DNA of 64,000 nt, taken from contig NC_071670.1 in NCBI RefSeq assembly GCF_028554725.1, positions 50,457,501 to 50,521,500 of the forward strand. The letters are read 5' to 3'. The stretch is from Zeugodacus cucurbitae (taxonomy: Eukaryota > Arthropoda > Insecta > Diptera > Tephritidae). Numbering within the stretch: position 1 is the first letter of the stretch; each line of letters begins with the position of its first letter. Below the pieces are notes generated by a model. It worked only from the letters and a program-made list of their open reading frames with translations, had not been told where the DNA came from and did not search any database. The position numbers were made by a program, and so were the translations under genes. Shown piece by piece: positions 23,151 to 36,959 of this stretch.

Positions 23151-26100
23151 TTTAAATTACTTTTTTAATAAAAAACTGCATATTTACAACATAGTACAAA
23201 ACTAAAGGGATTCTTTACATATGAGTACATAACAAAAGGGGATATTATTAAAATTCCGTGTCAAAAGGGGACACTCTTTTTTCTTTAAATTGGATACCTC
23301 GAAATGACAAGGTCCTATTTTTTCCAAATTGTATAGTTAGAACATTTTTTTTACTTTAGCCCCTTTAAGTCACGTACTTTTGGTAAGACACTGTAGGAAG
23401 TAGTGGATGGACTTAGAATTGGAACTAATATAATATTTATGTTCTCAATAGAAGAGCATATTAATATTCCTTTTTCTTCTATTCCAGTCTTCAGATCCTT
23501 TTTATAGCTAACTAATTGTCATGTTCAAACTTCACAGACTCTCATGCCATGTTCAACAAGTCAATTAGGTAAAACAGTTAAGATATTAATTGGCGTATAG
23601 TGTTTGGGTTTCATATGTACGATTTCATCGCCTCAATAAATAAATTGGAACACAGGGTTGTATTTTGATATTAATATGATTCATTAAAGTAAAAAAAAAA
23701 ATTGTTAGTAGTAGCATTGTGTGGTACATTTAGTTTAATTACTGATTTAAAAAATTTTGTTAGTTGATCAATTAATTGTTTGGACAAGGTCTCGACGTGC
23801 AAATTAAATAGGTTAATTTTTATAGGGCTGCATATTGGATATTCCTTCTAGACATATATTTTTTTGTCTTATTAAATAGTACAATATACATAGGCCCCGC
23901 GGAAGTTCTGCCCTTCAGGCCACGTCAGTTTAAGGTAATGTTTTTTGTCTTTCTCGAAAAGTTATTAAGCTATTTGGTTAATAGGTTGGTTTGGTTAATT
24001 CTTTGAAATAGCATTATCTAGTTAATGAACGAAAGATTTTTTTATGGCGAAAGTTTGACCAAAAAAATGAGATTTTTGTTAAAAATCTATCGAAAATACA
24101 AATTTTATATTTTTTCCTTCGTTCAATAATAAGATTTATCCATGTACAATCGACATATTTTTTATTTTGTGATTTTAGATGAACCATTAATAAATAATTC
24201 TGTTCACGGCAAGGGACTTTTTTGAATTGTTAAGGGAGATGTTGTACCAACTGCTGAGTTTTCGGAATTTTTAAACACTAATTTCTCAGAATATTGTTTA
24301 AATATGTTTATTTGATATGGTTATTTTTTTTAAATAAAATTTATGTTTGTATATATTTAAAAATTAAAATTTCCTGCTTGCAACCTCTGAAACCCACCAA
24401 ACCGTTATGTCAAGGTTATTGATATTTTTTTTGAAGTTATAGTCAGAAATTATAGAAAAAGGAACATCGAGATATCTACATTGAACTATAGTCCAAATTT
24501 ATCAAAAATGTCTCCAATAAGTCAGGCCTTTCACGCCTGGACATATGTACATACATACACTAAGTGCTGCGAAGAAAGAAAAAATTGCAATATCTATTAT
24601 AAGTACCGATAACTCGAAAACTTTTACCAAAATATAGATATCTCAATATTCTACTGAAAGAGTAATGATATATATTCATAACGAATTATTCTTTCTTATT
24701 TTTCCTCAATATCGCTGTATACCTAATTGTTTCATTGATATTTTCAACTTTTCAATTATTTTAAAGTTACGAGTATGCCAACTTTTCTTCACTCGCTTTC
24801 AAGGTTATCTAAAGTTATGATACTTGCTACTCATTGCCAAAAAGTGCAAAACTAATATTTATATTTCACCAAAGAATACCACAAAAATATTGAACTTGAG
24901 CAAAACACAAAACTTTCGTAGCATACGTTGCGCTCACAACTACAACCACAAAGCAAAAGGCGAATATAGTTATATAAAATTGTATGTCTTCAAAATACAC
25001 CCACAAGCCATCACATTCCGCCTTATGCAATCATTAACGCCAACATCACCAACAGCCGGAACAATGGCATGCTGGCATGCTGAAACCACGCACCAATGTT
25101 CGAATACTTCGTGCGACTATCAGGGCCATTTTGATATGGCAATGGACGCGCCTCATTTGTTGCAAGAGTGCTTTGGCAACAAACACACTATGGACGGCAT
25201 CGGTGGACGCAGCCAATTGGCATTGCTTGCTTGTGTGAAAAGCTGATGAAAATCGAAAAACACCCACACGCTGTATAATAATCAACACACGCACACGCAC
25301 ACACACACAGAGGCGGCAGTGATGTGTCTGCCTTTGGAATAGCCATGGAAATGCAAATGGGGCAGTATACCAACTAGTGGCGCCACCGCAAAGTGGCAGC
25401 AGCTGCTGGCAATTGTATTTTAAATACAATCAAAAATTTAATGATCCATGCAACCAATACATAGTTCGCTTAGTGAAGCGTTCATATATGTATATATTGT
25501 GTGGGCTTACGTTTTAAGTATAAGTATATACATATGTAAAAGTATATAAGCGCGTTTATGTCTGCGTTTATATAAGAGGCTTGTGGGCAGTCGGTTGCCG
25601 TTGCCTTGATGGTCATCATAACTGTAAGCTGGCAAGCAATCAGTGTTGATAATTTCTAATCCGCTTTGTGGTGTTGTGCCATGTTATAATAAACAATGCT
25701 TTTGTTTATGCACTAGTATCTGTATTTGACATATATACTAGATGTTAATATATATAATTATATTATCTTAGACAACTATGAAAGTCTGGACTAGTTAATG
25801 TGAGAAAATATTTGATTAATTGAGTTTTGTTGGCTCTTTAAGATAGATATTTGCTTTAAGTTTCTATTGAGGAGTGAAGTTAGAATTACTGATTGAATTT
25901 AGTTAGGGTTTCCACTACCCATTAATTTCAATAAATAATTAAATAAAGAAAAGAGTAATTAATTATTAATTAAAACTTAAATATTAGGACCCAATAATAT
26001 AATTCGAATATAATCTATATTACTTTGAAAAATAAAGTACCTTGAATTTTGTTTAAATAAATAGTCGCTTCTTTTCAATAAAAAAAATGTTGAAAGTATG

Positions 26101-26316
26101 GATTTCATTTCCAAACGTTTGCTTAAATGCTTTGAAGTGGTAACCATTAACAATTCAGAGATGATCCTCTAGTTTAATCCGAAATTATTCTATATTATAT
26201 CTATCACGAATATTATTTGTGTGGGTATGTACGGACTTTTCAGCATATTTTATAAAATGTATGAGAGCTTTAATGGGTTCTGTTAATTGGGAGAACGGTA
26301 AACTCAATTTGATGTA
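23151..26316. other. AT-rich intergenic DNA with a more complex CA-rich part
   Basis: 23150-24800 is AT-rich with nothing recognised. 24820-25680 is more complex, contains ACACGCACACGCACACACAC near 25290 and a GTGGCGCCACC near 25377, and has two long overlapping opposite frames (24824-25246 and 25046-25429) without domains. No gene called. Confidence 0.45.
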
Positions 26317-27223
26317 TTGGGCCAAATCATTGAATCCGGAGCGAAATCAATTTCGATACGATAAATATTTTCGATCAAAAATGTTCATGCAATCATTCAT
26401 TCCGTCGATAAACTGCTTTACCACAAAGTGAGAACGTAAAACTGTTTTATCGACATTTATCGACAAATCCGACAAATTTGAAAAATTAAATTGTCAGTGC
26501 TTTTTGGTTCGTTAAAAAATTTAAAACTGACATTCTCAATCAATTTCGATACGATAAATATTTTCGATCAAAAATGTTCATGCAATCGTTCATTCCGTCG
26601 ATAAACTGCTTTACCACAAAGTGAGAACGTAAAACTGTTTTATCGACCTTTATCGACAAATCCGACAAATTTGAAAAATTAAATTGTCAGTGCTTTTTGG
26701 TTCGTTAAAAAAATTTAAAACTGACATTCTCATCGAATGGCTTTACACATTTTCTTTCATCCAGTTTTGTCCTGAATAGGAGAGCCTTCATCCTTTAACT
26801 ATTGTTAAATTTAAAAAAAAAAAGTATTTAATTCCACTGAGGCTTTTTGAGAAAATTATTTCGGTATTTCGGGGGACAACTTTATATCGCTTTTAAACGC
26901 CTCAGATTAAGTTTTGTTAAAGTGTTTTTGTCTATTGTCTTTAAAATACTCATATGAAATATAATTTAGTCCGTCATCAGTAATTATTTACATCAAAACT
27001 TACAAATAGTTTATTTCTTTTAAATTTCCGCAACTCACTCATCTAAAAAAACCAAATCAAAATTTTCTATTTTACTGATTCAATTATTTCGTAATTAGCG
27101 ACATCATATATTCTTTCGAGTCGGTAAGTGAGTTCAATTGATCGTAAATTTTATTTTCGATACAGTTTCAATGATTTCGACGTAAAATTTTTCGATCGAA
27201 ACAATTTCAATGATTAGACCCAT
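26317..27223 (+). repeat. Foldback repeat family D, copy 1
   Basis: Left end TTGGGCCAAATCATTGAATC and right-end reverse complement ATGGGTCTAATCATTGAAAT form imperfect terminal inverted repeats. The interior is rich in TCGATCGAAA and TATCGAC motifs and holds a 193-bp tandem duplication. No transposase. The 70-codon frame at 26219-26431 is a chance reading that enters the left arm. Confidence 0.6.
26348..26733 (+). repeat. Two-unit tandem duplication of 193 bp inside family D
   Basis: Unit 1 is 26348-26540 and unit 2 is 26541-26733. Both start CAATTTCGATACGATAAATA and end ACTGACATTCTCA; I see only a few differences (for example ATCATTCATT versus ATCGTTCATT and one extra A). Confidence 0.85.
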
Positions 27224-28977
27224 CGTTGAATTATTATAACCTCAAATTTTATCGGAATTATTCGACTTGTTTAATGACCTTAATACATACATTGGTATTG
27301 TTCAAATCCTATTACTTTTATTATATTACTCAATTCCTACTTACTGTGGAATGATAGCGATAATGACCCTTAGAAAGAAAATAGTTTCTTTTCTCGACGA
27401 CTTATTGCTCTTTCTGAAGGGAATATTTGAGTTTCGGGAGTAAAAAACACCATAGGACCACATCTGGTATGAACGGTTGATCATTTTCTTAATCTTTCGG
27501 GTACAGGCATTTTTCTGGGAAGATTTACAAATTGACCAAGATCTCTTAGATCAATCCAGAGGAGAGCTTTGATATTCTTTGCTCTTTGATATTTCTCTCA
27601 TGCTAATCCAACCATTTTCAAGTATCGTCCTTAACCTAATTAAATAAACGATGCAACCATGCAACTATTTATGATAAGATAATGTTTCAATATATGTATA
27701 TTCGGGATCAATTCTGAAAAATCTAGACATGGCTGATATTCTATATAATTGATATTCTAGACACTTTATCGAGAAAAGATTTTGTAGTAAAAAAACTTCC
27801 AGATTACGTAATAAGTATGAATCCGGCTTTTATTCGATCAAGAATTGTCAACTTGGAAGCACTCCCCTTCTAAAAATATCCTTTAAAAAAAATAACTACT
27901 GGAGCGTTACAAGAACTGGCATGGTTCTATACACATTTTACGTATAGGAAACGATCTCACTATCCTTCAACGACACAACACATTTTGAAACAAAAATTCG
28001 ATTAGCTCTTATTTGGCAATGCGCATAGCTGATGGCGTTCAACGAAATTTGTCTCATATGCCATGTATTGCAATTTCGTACAGCTTTTGTTGCTAGCAAT
28101 TTTCCAACATTTCCTATCACTTCAACAATACAACAACATATCTCGTGGTATATGGCTTATACACTCGAAGCGCTGTATCGCTGTGTCGCTATATTGTATT
28201 TGCTCTTTGTACTCGTACATATGTAAGTAAGTATAAATGTCACTTGAGCAAGAGTAGTAACACCAGCACCATTGTTCGATGGCTGCATGAGTGCTGCGCA
28301 GCATATTTTAACTTGCGACACTAACAAGTGTTTTTCCGATAATTTTATCGAAAGTTGTTTTTGTCTCTTTATTTTCTTTTCACTTTCTAGCCGACAGCAG
28401 CAGAAGCGGGAAGTGTGAACTTTGGCACTTTGTGCACTCTGCCAATTGTTGGCAAAAAGCAATTATGCGTAAAAACTTAAATAGCTTTGGCACTGAAGCA
28501 CTATCGGCGTTTCGCCATTGGAAGGAAAGTCATATTTGAGAATATCGAGGTACACGTTTGTATGTATGTGCTGAATTGCTTTGGTGCTCCTATGGATATT
28601 GATATAGAGTTGAAGTATAGCGAAAGAAAGTGTATTGAAGTGTTTATAATGCTTTTCATGGAGAAAAATGTATGTAGGTGCTTAAGAACGTTGGGGTTAT
28701 AGCCGGGACTTGCTACTAGCAAATTTTGTAAATTTTAAGAGGTTGTTGCAAAGCTTAAAACGACTAGTGCGTATAAAGTGGTATTCTCCAATCTCCGATC
28801 GAAAGCTCCTAAAGCTTGCATACCATTGAAGTTCATGGTTATGGCATGGGAGCTTTGCTGTCGAATAAAACGTCAAACACCACTTGGAAATATTTTTAAT
28901 AGAGTTTTCTTGTGAGACTTTAGAAATAGAATTTTGGTTTATTGGTTTTCACACATTTTCCCCTCCAAGGTTCACTA
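27224..28977. other. AT-rich intergenic DNA
   Basis: Nothing recognised in 27224-27900. 27930-28500 is more complex, without domains in its small frames. No gene. Confidence 0.5.
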
Positions 28978-29522
28978 TATCCAAGACTATACGCTCACTT
29001 AATTTTGCTGAAATATCTCACATATTAACCGATACGGAATAAAGCCCACCGTATTTTGGAAAAACCTATAATTAGGTATATGGGAGCTGGGGGACGTTAT
29101 GACCCGATTTTAACTATTTTCGGTACAGAGACACACTATTAGAAGAAAACTATTCCCTCTGAATTAAATTAAAATATCTAAGAGATTTAACGATATTTTC
29201 GGTCAAAATTTACCCATAGGCACTGAGTTCTTCATGTTCGATATCCGGGGCCTTGAAAAGTTATAGTCCGATTTCGACAATTTTTCCACAAGTGATGTCA
29301 CATGTGATATACAGTATTTCTTCATTGGTTCCTAATGTATATATTATAAAGTAAAGGAATCAGATGGAATTCAAAATTGCGTTATAAAATGGAAGTATGC
29401 ATGGTTGTGAGCCGATTTCGTTATCAGGGTGTCAAGAAAATATTATAAACGGAATTTCATTGAAATCGGTCGAGTAGTTCTTGCTAAGGTCAACATAGAT
29501 CAGATAGCAACTTTGAGAGTAT
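28978..29522 (-). repeat. Interspersed repeat family A, copy 3
   Basis: Reverse orientation to the copy at 18701. Shares AGACTATACGCTCACTTAA, TTATGACCCGATTTT, CACTGAGTTCTTCATGTTCG and AAATCGGTCGAGTAGTTC. Its right end GCAACTTTGAGAGTAT is the mutated form of the family start. Internally deleted compared with the long copy. Confidence 0.7.
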
Positions 29523-31448
29523 AATAAGGAAAGTTTTCTCTGACTTCAGGTCGATGTCATTAACTTACATTAACTTAATTTTATTTTGTTATAGACTATA
29601 GAAGCAAAAAGGTAAGTGTCTGGTGTTGAAAGAGGGTAAGATATGATGTTTTGTCGAGAAGATACTCCACAAAACACGGCATTCGTGCCAGCAGGTGTTA
29701 ACTCTTTTATCCAAGGTTAATGTTAGCCTTGGAACCCAAAGTAGAACAATTTATATCAAATAAGTACTATTTTCGCCTCAATCATCAAATGATAAGTGAA
29801 GAGTCCTTATTCAAACAGCACGTATATAGGCTAATACACATATAATATATGCTAAGAAGCTAAATATTCAAGCTACAGACCATATCTTAGCAAATAGGCA
29901 GATGGACAATTTATAACAGTATATGCAGAGCTTTTAATATTACATACTTCAGGAGCATATGAACGCCCCGACAATTGCCAGTTTCCACTTTTCGTACTAA
30001 CTTTCCAACAAAACAAAAAAAAACTAACCAGACACTTTTCTATTAAAGCAGAAAATTTCTTTAATTTCATTTCAACACTTTTTTTACGCGCAGAAATAGC
30101 GTTACTCTGGCACTGCAAGAACTCGTTTGCTTGCATTTATCCAAGAAAATGAGATCAAATGTTGCAGCAACAAACACACACACACACGTGCGAAGAAAGA
30201 AGAAGCATAAAAGCAGAAAAAGAAAAGAAAAGTTGACGCTAATACACAAAGGCATGTTTCCGTTTCCGCTTAAATAGAGGATAAACAAATAAGAAGATGA
30301 AGAAGATGAAGAAAATGCAATGAATGACAACAACAACAAACACTTGCACACTTCCAACAACAAACAGTGGCACACACATGCATGCGTGAGCTGTAAATTT
30401 GCAACAACAATAACAACAACAACAACTAAGTGAAGCATTAAGAAGCAAAGTTGAAGATTTGCAATCACTTAGAAACGGGAAGAATATTTAGTTGATAGTT
30501 GAGCTGCTGAGAAAAACCTGCGCGAACAAAATTCCATAGAAACTTCAATTTACAGTCAATGGAAAAGTTTTTCACTTTCGCGACGTAAACGAGTTGTGAA
30601 CACAACGCACGACAGAGGGCGCGCATGCGGGTGTGAAGTGAGGAGTAGCAGAATGTTAACACATTAGCGAGCGACAAGCGTTTTCAAATAACATTTTCTA
30701 CAACAACAACAACAACACAAACTCACACATATGAGCTCACACACACACACAAATGCACTCATACGTGTTTCGGTGATGATGCCTTTGATGTTTCTGATTG
30801 CTGCTGCTACCACCATTGTTCATACACACACACACACACGTGCTACGGATGGAGTGAAGCGAAGAAAATTGCAAATACCAAAGAAGTTGCACAGCATTTA
30901 AGCGCTGGAATTGAGAGTGAAAACAAAAAAAAACTAGCAGCAAAGTTGTGTAATAAGTATGCGAATTGTAAGAAAGCCAAGCGAAAATCGAATTGGCAAC
31001 ATTGATGTTGAAGTGCGAGCGATATTCGCGCAGAAATATGCGCGCTAGTGCATCCTTAGACGCATATGTAGACACTAGTATACACTTGTTAGTATATGTG
31101 AAGACATGTGGCTGCTTTGAGCAGACAATTTCATTTGTGTGTGAGTTTGTGTGTGATTTTTGCTTGTTTTTAGGCAACTGAACTTCAACTTTTAGTTCAA
31201 TACTGTGTGTAATCAAGACTGTAGAAGACACACTTGTAGTTGCGAGTCAGCAGTAAAAGAAGGTAGATTCAATCAACAAAGCTATGGAATGTCTTAAATT
31301 CAACTGAATGTGTGTATTTGATAGATGCTTCTTCGCTGAGTTTTTGAGATAATTTTGCTGTAACTTACTTTTAAAGCAAGAAGTGAGAGTTTTAGGCCAT
31401 AATACGAAATCCTATTCAATTCAGGCAAGCTTTTTTCCAATAATTATA
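29523..31448. other. Intergenic DNA with many CA and CAA runs
   Basis: 30170-30900 holds CACACACACACACG, GAAGATGAAGAAGATG and CAACAACAACAACAAC tracts. The long - strand frames at 30067-30468 and 30737-31231 are readings of these tracts and lack any domain. No gene supported. Confidence 0.5.
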
Positions 31449-31840
31449 TTGGGCCTAATCATTGAATCCGTTTCGATCGAAAAATTTTACGTCGGAATCT
31501 TTGAAACCGTATCGAAAATAAAATTTACGAAAAATGTTTAAAAGCGATATAAAGCTGCCTCCTCGAAATAGCGAAGGAATTTTCTCAAAGAGCCTCAGGA
31601 GAATTAAATATTTTTGGAGAAATTCCACAATAGTTAAAGGTCAGTTTTAATTTTTATTTGAACAAAGCAAAAAGCACAGACAATTTAACTTTATCAAATT
31701 TGTCGCATTTGTCGTTAAAGGTCGATACAACAATTTTGCGTTCTCACATTGTGGTGAAGCAGTTTATCGACGGAATCAATGATTGTATAAACATTTTCGA
31801 TCGAAAATCTTTGTCGCTCTTATCGTCGTTTCGTAAGGCC
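31449..31840 (-). repeat. Foldback repeat family D, copy 2
   Basis: Starts TTGGGCCTAATCATTGAATC, then GATCGAAAAATTTTACGTCG as in the right arm of copy 1 read in reverse. Continues with AGTTTATCGACGGAATCA equivalent to the 193-bp unit (single copy here) and fades near 31840. Confidence 0.6.
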
Positions 31841-32233
31841 AAAGAAAAGTTATCAAAATTTGTATACATATTTGATATAGTATACTTTAAGACGCTCTTT
31901 TATCAATATAAACTTATTTTTTTATGAAACGAGACATATCTTTAAAGCAGTCCTTATTTTAGTCCTGGATTTTACGCTATTTTCTATTGGCCCTAAACAA
32001 TGGTATCACTGTACTTGTTGCGCTTACGTTTATCTGCCCTACAATTTTAGTCTTCCATCTTTATTTTATTTCCTTTTTCAATTGGAGATATATTGGAAAG
32101 ATGGGTATATGAGTGCTGGCGTGTATACCAAAAGAAGTAGTGGTGATATCTGCGTCCTCCAAACTTTCTTCTAAAATATGTTATACTCCCAGCGAATCAT
32201 GCTCCTCGCTTCCTTCGACTACTCCATCAGGTG

Positions 32234-32370
32234 CTACAGCGAATTACCGGACTGCATCAAATTCGCAACAGCTTCTTCCAAAGGAGACAATGGTATCTGT
32301 TTATAAACTCCTCCTCTTGTTGCTCTAGCTTCGGACTTTTTGTGTACCATTTTTTTCTTCGTTTTAAATT
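32234..32370 (-). pseudogene. Possible Myb/SANT-like (zeste-type) protein fragment
   Basis: From an ATG at 32350 the - strand reads KKSEARATRGG, then LSPLEEAVANLMQ, to a stop at 32234. The pattern basic stretch, TRGG, then LSPLEEAV resembles the linker after the Myb/SANT-like DNA-binding domain in zeste/Harbinger-associated regulators (recognition from memory). The downstream region in another frame is acidic (EGSEEHDSLG), which fits a frameshifted continuation. The DNA-binding domain itself is not seen. Could be chance. Confidence 0.25.
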
Positions 32371-32824
32371 TTAAGAACTTTCATATCTAAAATAGAATCT
32401 TAGATATAAAAATGCAATTTTATCAATGCCAACCATCACCGACGCGAAATGATGGTTCGACTGAATTTAGATGTTTGGAAATATCAAAAAAAGTCGAAAT
32501 TTAATGGTTTTATCCCTTTTCTATAACCTTTGACATATGCATGATATTTTTCCATTTCAGAAATTCAAATTTCAAACTGTTTCCGATTTGGTATTTACAT
32601 CTTTACTTCAAATATTCCTTCAAACAACCGAGTCTTTTCTATGTCGCTCTCAATTATAGCAACGACAAAGAACGACTGTTTCTATGTCGTTTCTATACTC
32701 GTTTCAAATTGGGGAATCTCAATTTATTTTCGATAAATGTCGTTAACGCCAACAGGAATGCTAAATAGGCGTTCTTGTTTCGTTTTAAAACGATAACGAC
32801 AACGACAATAGGCCCGATTATGTT
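32371..32824. other. AT-rich DNA with a family-D-like end
   Basis: GATAACGACAACGACAATAG followed by GGCCCGATTAT at about 32790-32820 resembles the end of a D-like element (GGGCCTAATC in the other orientation). No coding region. Confidence 0.3.
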
Positions 32825-33345
32825 AAAAATTCGGAAGTACACAATTTGACCCACAAAGTCCATTGAAAGTTTTAAAACCTTAATACAAGAGATATGGGAG
32901 CTAGGGGAAGTTATGACCCGATTTTGCTCGTTTTGTCAGGGAGACATATTATATTATAAGAAAATTATTCCCTCTGAATTTCTTCAAAATATTTTACACA
33001 CTTACCTATATTTTCGGTAAAAAAAATGGTTTCTAATCACTGAGGTTCTCATGTTCGAAATAAGGGGCCTTGAAAACTTATGATCCGATTTTTTGGAAGG
33101 GCGATGTAACACTGTAAATGCAGTATTTGTGCAAAATTCTATTCCGATATCTTCACTAGTGCTTACTTTATATGTCGTAAAGTAAACGATTCAGATCGAC
33201 TTCAAAGCTCTGGTATATGGTAAGCAGTCGTTGTTGAGAACTGACTTGGACTATTTTCATAACATACCATCGGTATGCCAGGAAATATCACAAACCAAAT
33301 TTCATTGATATTGGTCGAGTAATTTCGGAGATACGGTTTCCACGT
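32825..33345 (-). repeat. Interspersed repeat family A, copy 4
   Basis: Reverse orientation. Shares CAATTTGACCCACAAAGT, GAAGTTATGACCCGATTTTG, TATTCCCTCTGAATTTC and TGGTCGAGTAATTTC with the other copies; mutated throughout. Confidence 0.7.
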
Positions 33346-36300
33346 CGGACTTAGCCTTAAAAATCAAAGCATTAATATTTTGACCATAGGAAATAGAGAA
33401 AAGGTAGTAGGGTAGAAGATAGAGGAAAATGTTCTATTCTAGGTTACTTTCTTCCTATTTAAACGAGCTGTATATTATCAGATATTGTAATACATATTCA
33501 TATATATACATACATATGTCATATAAAACATCAGCCAGAAGACATTTAAGAGTCGTGACAGGTAAGTAAGTTAACAACATTTTCGTTTACTGAGTTTAAG
33601 AAAAGCTTGAAAGAATTATTCAACCTCTCTGTTATTTATAAAATGGTACTATCTCGAGAGATGCCACACATTTAATGAACTAATGAATTAATTTCATTAA
33701 TTCTTCTATATTCTTTAAGAAATAAAAGTTAGATACCTCTGTGAAATACTATTTATGGTTCTAATTAAAAATCGAACACAATAGTCAATACAACATACCG
33801 CTCGATCAACATTCGAACAACTCATAAATAGAAGGTGGAATATGTAAATTCGATATTGCGAAATTCCAACTTGCAACAACAACATAGACTTATGTGCATT
33901 TCCCACTGCAATACAATACCCAAAATAACAGCAAAACTTCACTAAGCTGTGGGTATTCAAAATCACTGTAACTAAATTCAATTCAATTTAATTTCCTTAA
34001 TATTTCGAAATTGTGCTACAAATGCCGGAAATAGATGATTACAACAACCCAGTGTGCTGTTAAAGTACCCCTAATAATTCACTATTCAATCCAACGTAAA
34101 TTATGGTGTGGATAAATGTGTGGCATAGTAAGGGCTAGAGGAAGAGAGAGAGAGCGCGTTGGTAAAATCGCAAACAAATAATCGGACATCATGCAACACA
34201 AAACCGTTAATGCAATGCGCTTCGAGGAAATGAATTTCGGTGCAATTGCTATCAATGAGTTGGGGCACGCGTTTTAATGCAGCTTTTTGCCACAGGTGCC
34301 AGTGCCTCTAGTGTCCAGGTGTGTTTCCCTTTTCATTGCAATCCACATATGCGTGTTTAATTGCATTTTGGATAGGAATTCAAACAGTAAGTAGTAAACA
34401 GGAGTAGAATGCAAGGACGCATCATTATTTTCGCGTTTTACAGTGAAATCGGGCACCAGGTGTGCACAACTGGTGTGAATAGCTGTAAGTGATATACAAA
34501 TTAAGACTAGTTTATATTGTAGAATGTGAATTTTAAATAGACATACGAGGACAGTTGAAGTGATCAGTAATTTTTTGATATAATATATTCAGTTTCCCCC
34601 CAGATCAGTAGACTTTCTCAAGGTTCTGAAAAAAATCCATATGGATATGGTCCTAAATGATCTTGAATTTCTACGTAACGAGTAAATCTTTGTTTTTTTT
34701 GGCGATTGTGTTCGGTTCGCTACTCTCCAAGTCTAGGTAGCCAATTATTGAAAAATGATCTGCATAAATCTCAAAATCAATTAATGGGTATTAAATTAAA
34801 CCTTGCGTGTACCGCTCACTTAGACATTACTTTCCGAAACAGTTTTGACACTCTCGTTGAGATCTCATGTAGATCCAAATCTGGAGATTTTTAAAGAAAT
34901 CCGGTAAGCAAAAGAAGTGGGCTTTCTAGACCTCTCAAAGACAAAGTGGAGAAGAAAACGCGATTTTGTACGATTTCAATATGATTTTCAAGATTCTAGT
35001 TTTAGAACAACTACGTTTTGCTTATGAAATTGTTAAAAAAATGAAATATCGGAAAAGATTTTGGCATCTCAGCTTTGCTTCTCAATATTCGATTGAAGCC
35101 AATTAACACATGCGGTCGACAGCAGCAGAGTTGCCTTTATTGTTACCACTCGAGAAGTACAAAAAGTCACTGTCATATCAACGCTTCCATTTATTATCAC
35201 AAGCAAAGTACTACCAACACTCTTATCGATGACGTGCCGGAGATTGAAAGCGATTCCAATTATGGTTCTACATTTTTTGTTTGTCTGTTTTCATTAATTC
35301 TGTCGATTTTTGATGGAATTCGTAAACAAAATGCGTTGTAATTTGCATGATGTAATGAATTTCTATGGAAATTTGGTTGAAATTCGCTAGATTTACAGCA
35401 AAATGTTACTAATTTCCTTTGAAAAATGAAATGAAAACTAGTGATTAATGAAATTGATAGGATAGAAGGATTCTTATGGCTACAATAAGTAAGTTAATTG
35501 GCAGTGGAAAGCATGAAGCAATTTTAAAAGGCTTTAGTGATGCTTAAAAGGTAATATGCTAATACCTAATATATAGTTATATGAGAGCCATGAGATGAAA
35601 TACGAACTAAATTCAATTTTTGCCAATCACATGGCATCTACACGCAGTTGATTGCACTTATTTATGCATTTATTTCCTCAAAATCAATTTTTGCACACAT
35701 TGCCTAGGCTTATGTTCAAGGCAATGACTGTTATTTGAAAAACAGGAAATTACCAAATACCACACTTACGTCAAACTAGCACAGCAACACATTTGTTTAA
35801 ATGATTTATTGACAGTTAAATAGTCCAACTAGCTTTAATATTGACGATCAAAAAGACAATAAATCATTTGGCACAGTTGTTCGTAAGCCTTTAGGGTTTC
35901 TTTGATTTATTTGACTTATATTTGTATTCATTAACGTCACAATATTAATTTTTAGTGCGTAAAAGTGAGGTTTGTTCCTTTAAATCGCTCATCCTTTGAC
36001 ATTTAGTTGAAGTTTTGTTGGAATAAACGTTTGACTGTTTATGATTATTTGACATTCGCTTTAAGTTTTAAGGTTGGAAGTACACATCATTTATCGTTAA
36101 ATTGTAAAAATAGTTATATATATATGTATATATGAATTTATATATTATTTATATTAATTAAATTATATTTTAAAATATTTGTAGTAATGCAATGTTAAAC
36201 TCCTCCTTGCCAATAAAATATTGAGTATATATACACTTTTCAGATTCACAATGAAGCCTATAGGTGTCAGGCATTAAAGGACCTGCTTTGAAATGATCTG

Positions 36301-36524
36301 AAATATGTTTGATAATCATTAATATACAATATTATTGTACTAAACATTTTGTTTCCTAGGTGCCGCAAAAGTCAAGTTGTGTTTAGAGGCCACTTTGACA
36401 CATACAAACCATCTAATTTATGCTATATAATAACTTGAAAGTGCCGCCTATAATATTTAGATACCTTGAATTTCTATTACTAATATATCTCAAGACCAGT
36501 AAATATTTTCGCAATATTGATATA
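33346..36524. other. AT-rich intergenic DNA
   Basis: No coding gene or clear repeat. A GAGAGAGAGAGAGCGCG tract at about 34141-34159. The frames at 34706-34894 and 35075-35341 show no domain. Confidence 0.5.
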
Positions 36525-36956
36525 CAGTATCTGAAAAAATTATGGAAACGTCACCACATATTTTACTATTATTTGAATATTTCTTCCAAAGGTTCAACAA
36601 AAGAAAATTGCACTGTACATACCTTTGGAAAATACTAATAGCAAATGTGAACTGAAAAATATGAAAGGCAGTCAAAAAGTTTGACAAAATAGTCATGAGA
36701 AGCTCCAAAGTAAGTACATCCAAGGCACCATTAAGTTCGGAGGTGAAAATGTTTTAGTTGGGGTTCCTGTAGCTACAGTGGTCTATCAAATCTGGTATCG
36801 AATCGAAGGGAAATGACGGGAGAGTCCCACGTTGTGATGCTGAGTAGAATTTAGAGCCCTCAGCATAAAGAATGGACTTAGAAGATAACTTTATATACCA
36901 GCAGTACAATCAGCCGAAACATACAAGTCGGGTTAAGAAAGAATGATTCGATTGAT
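36525..36956 (+). mobile_element. Internally deleted Tc1-like transposon fragment
   Basis: Left end: TA at 36523 then CAGTATCTGAAAAAATTATG, a Tc1-type terminal repeat. Further on the + strand reads GTIKFGGENVLVGVPVAT, corresponding to the block between the first and second catalytic Asp. Later DLEDNFIYQQYNQPKHTS reads, where QQDNDPKHTS is usual. The catalytic Asp is Tyr here and there are frameshifts and a large N-terminal deletion. The right terminus is missing; family A follows. Confidence 0.7.
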
Positions 36957-36959
36957 ACC

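Noticed and set aside
25377..25390. GTGGCGCCACC as a second CTCF site
   Set aside because: Palindromic and only a partial fit to the motif; too weak to list as a site.
24824..25429. Overlapping 140- and 127-codon frames on opposite strands
   Set aside because: Mutually exclusive, no recognisable family, interrupted by CA repeats; kept only as intergenic.
30067..31231. 133- and 164-codon - strand frames
   Set aside because: They read through CA, CAA and GAAGAT tracts; composition is low-complexity, with no domain or splice context.
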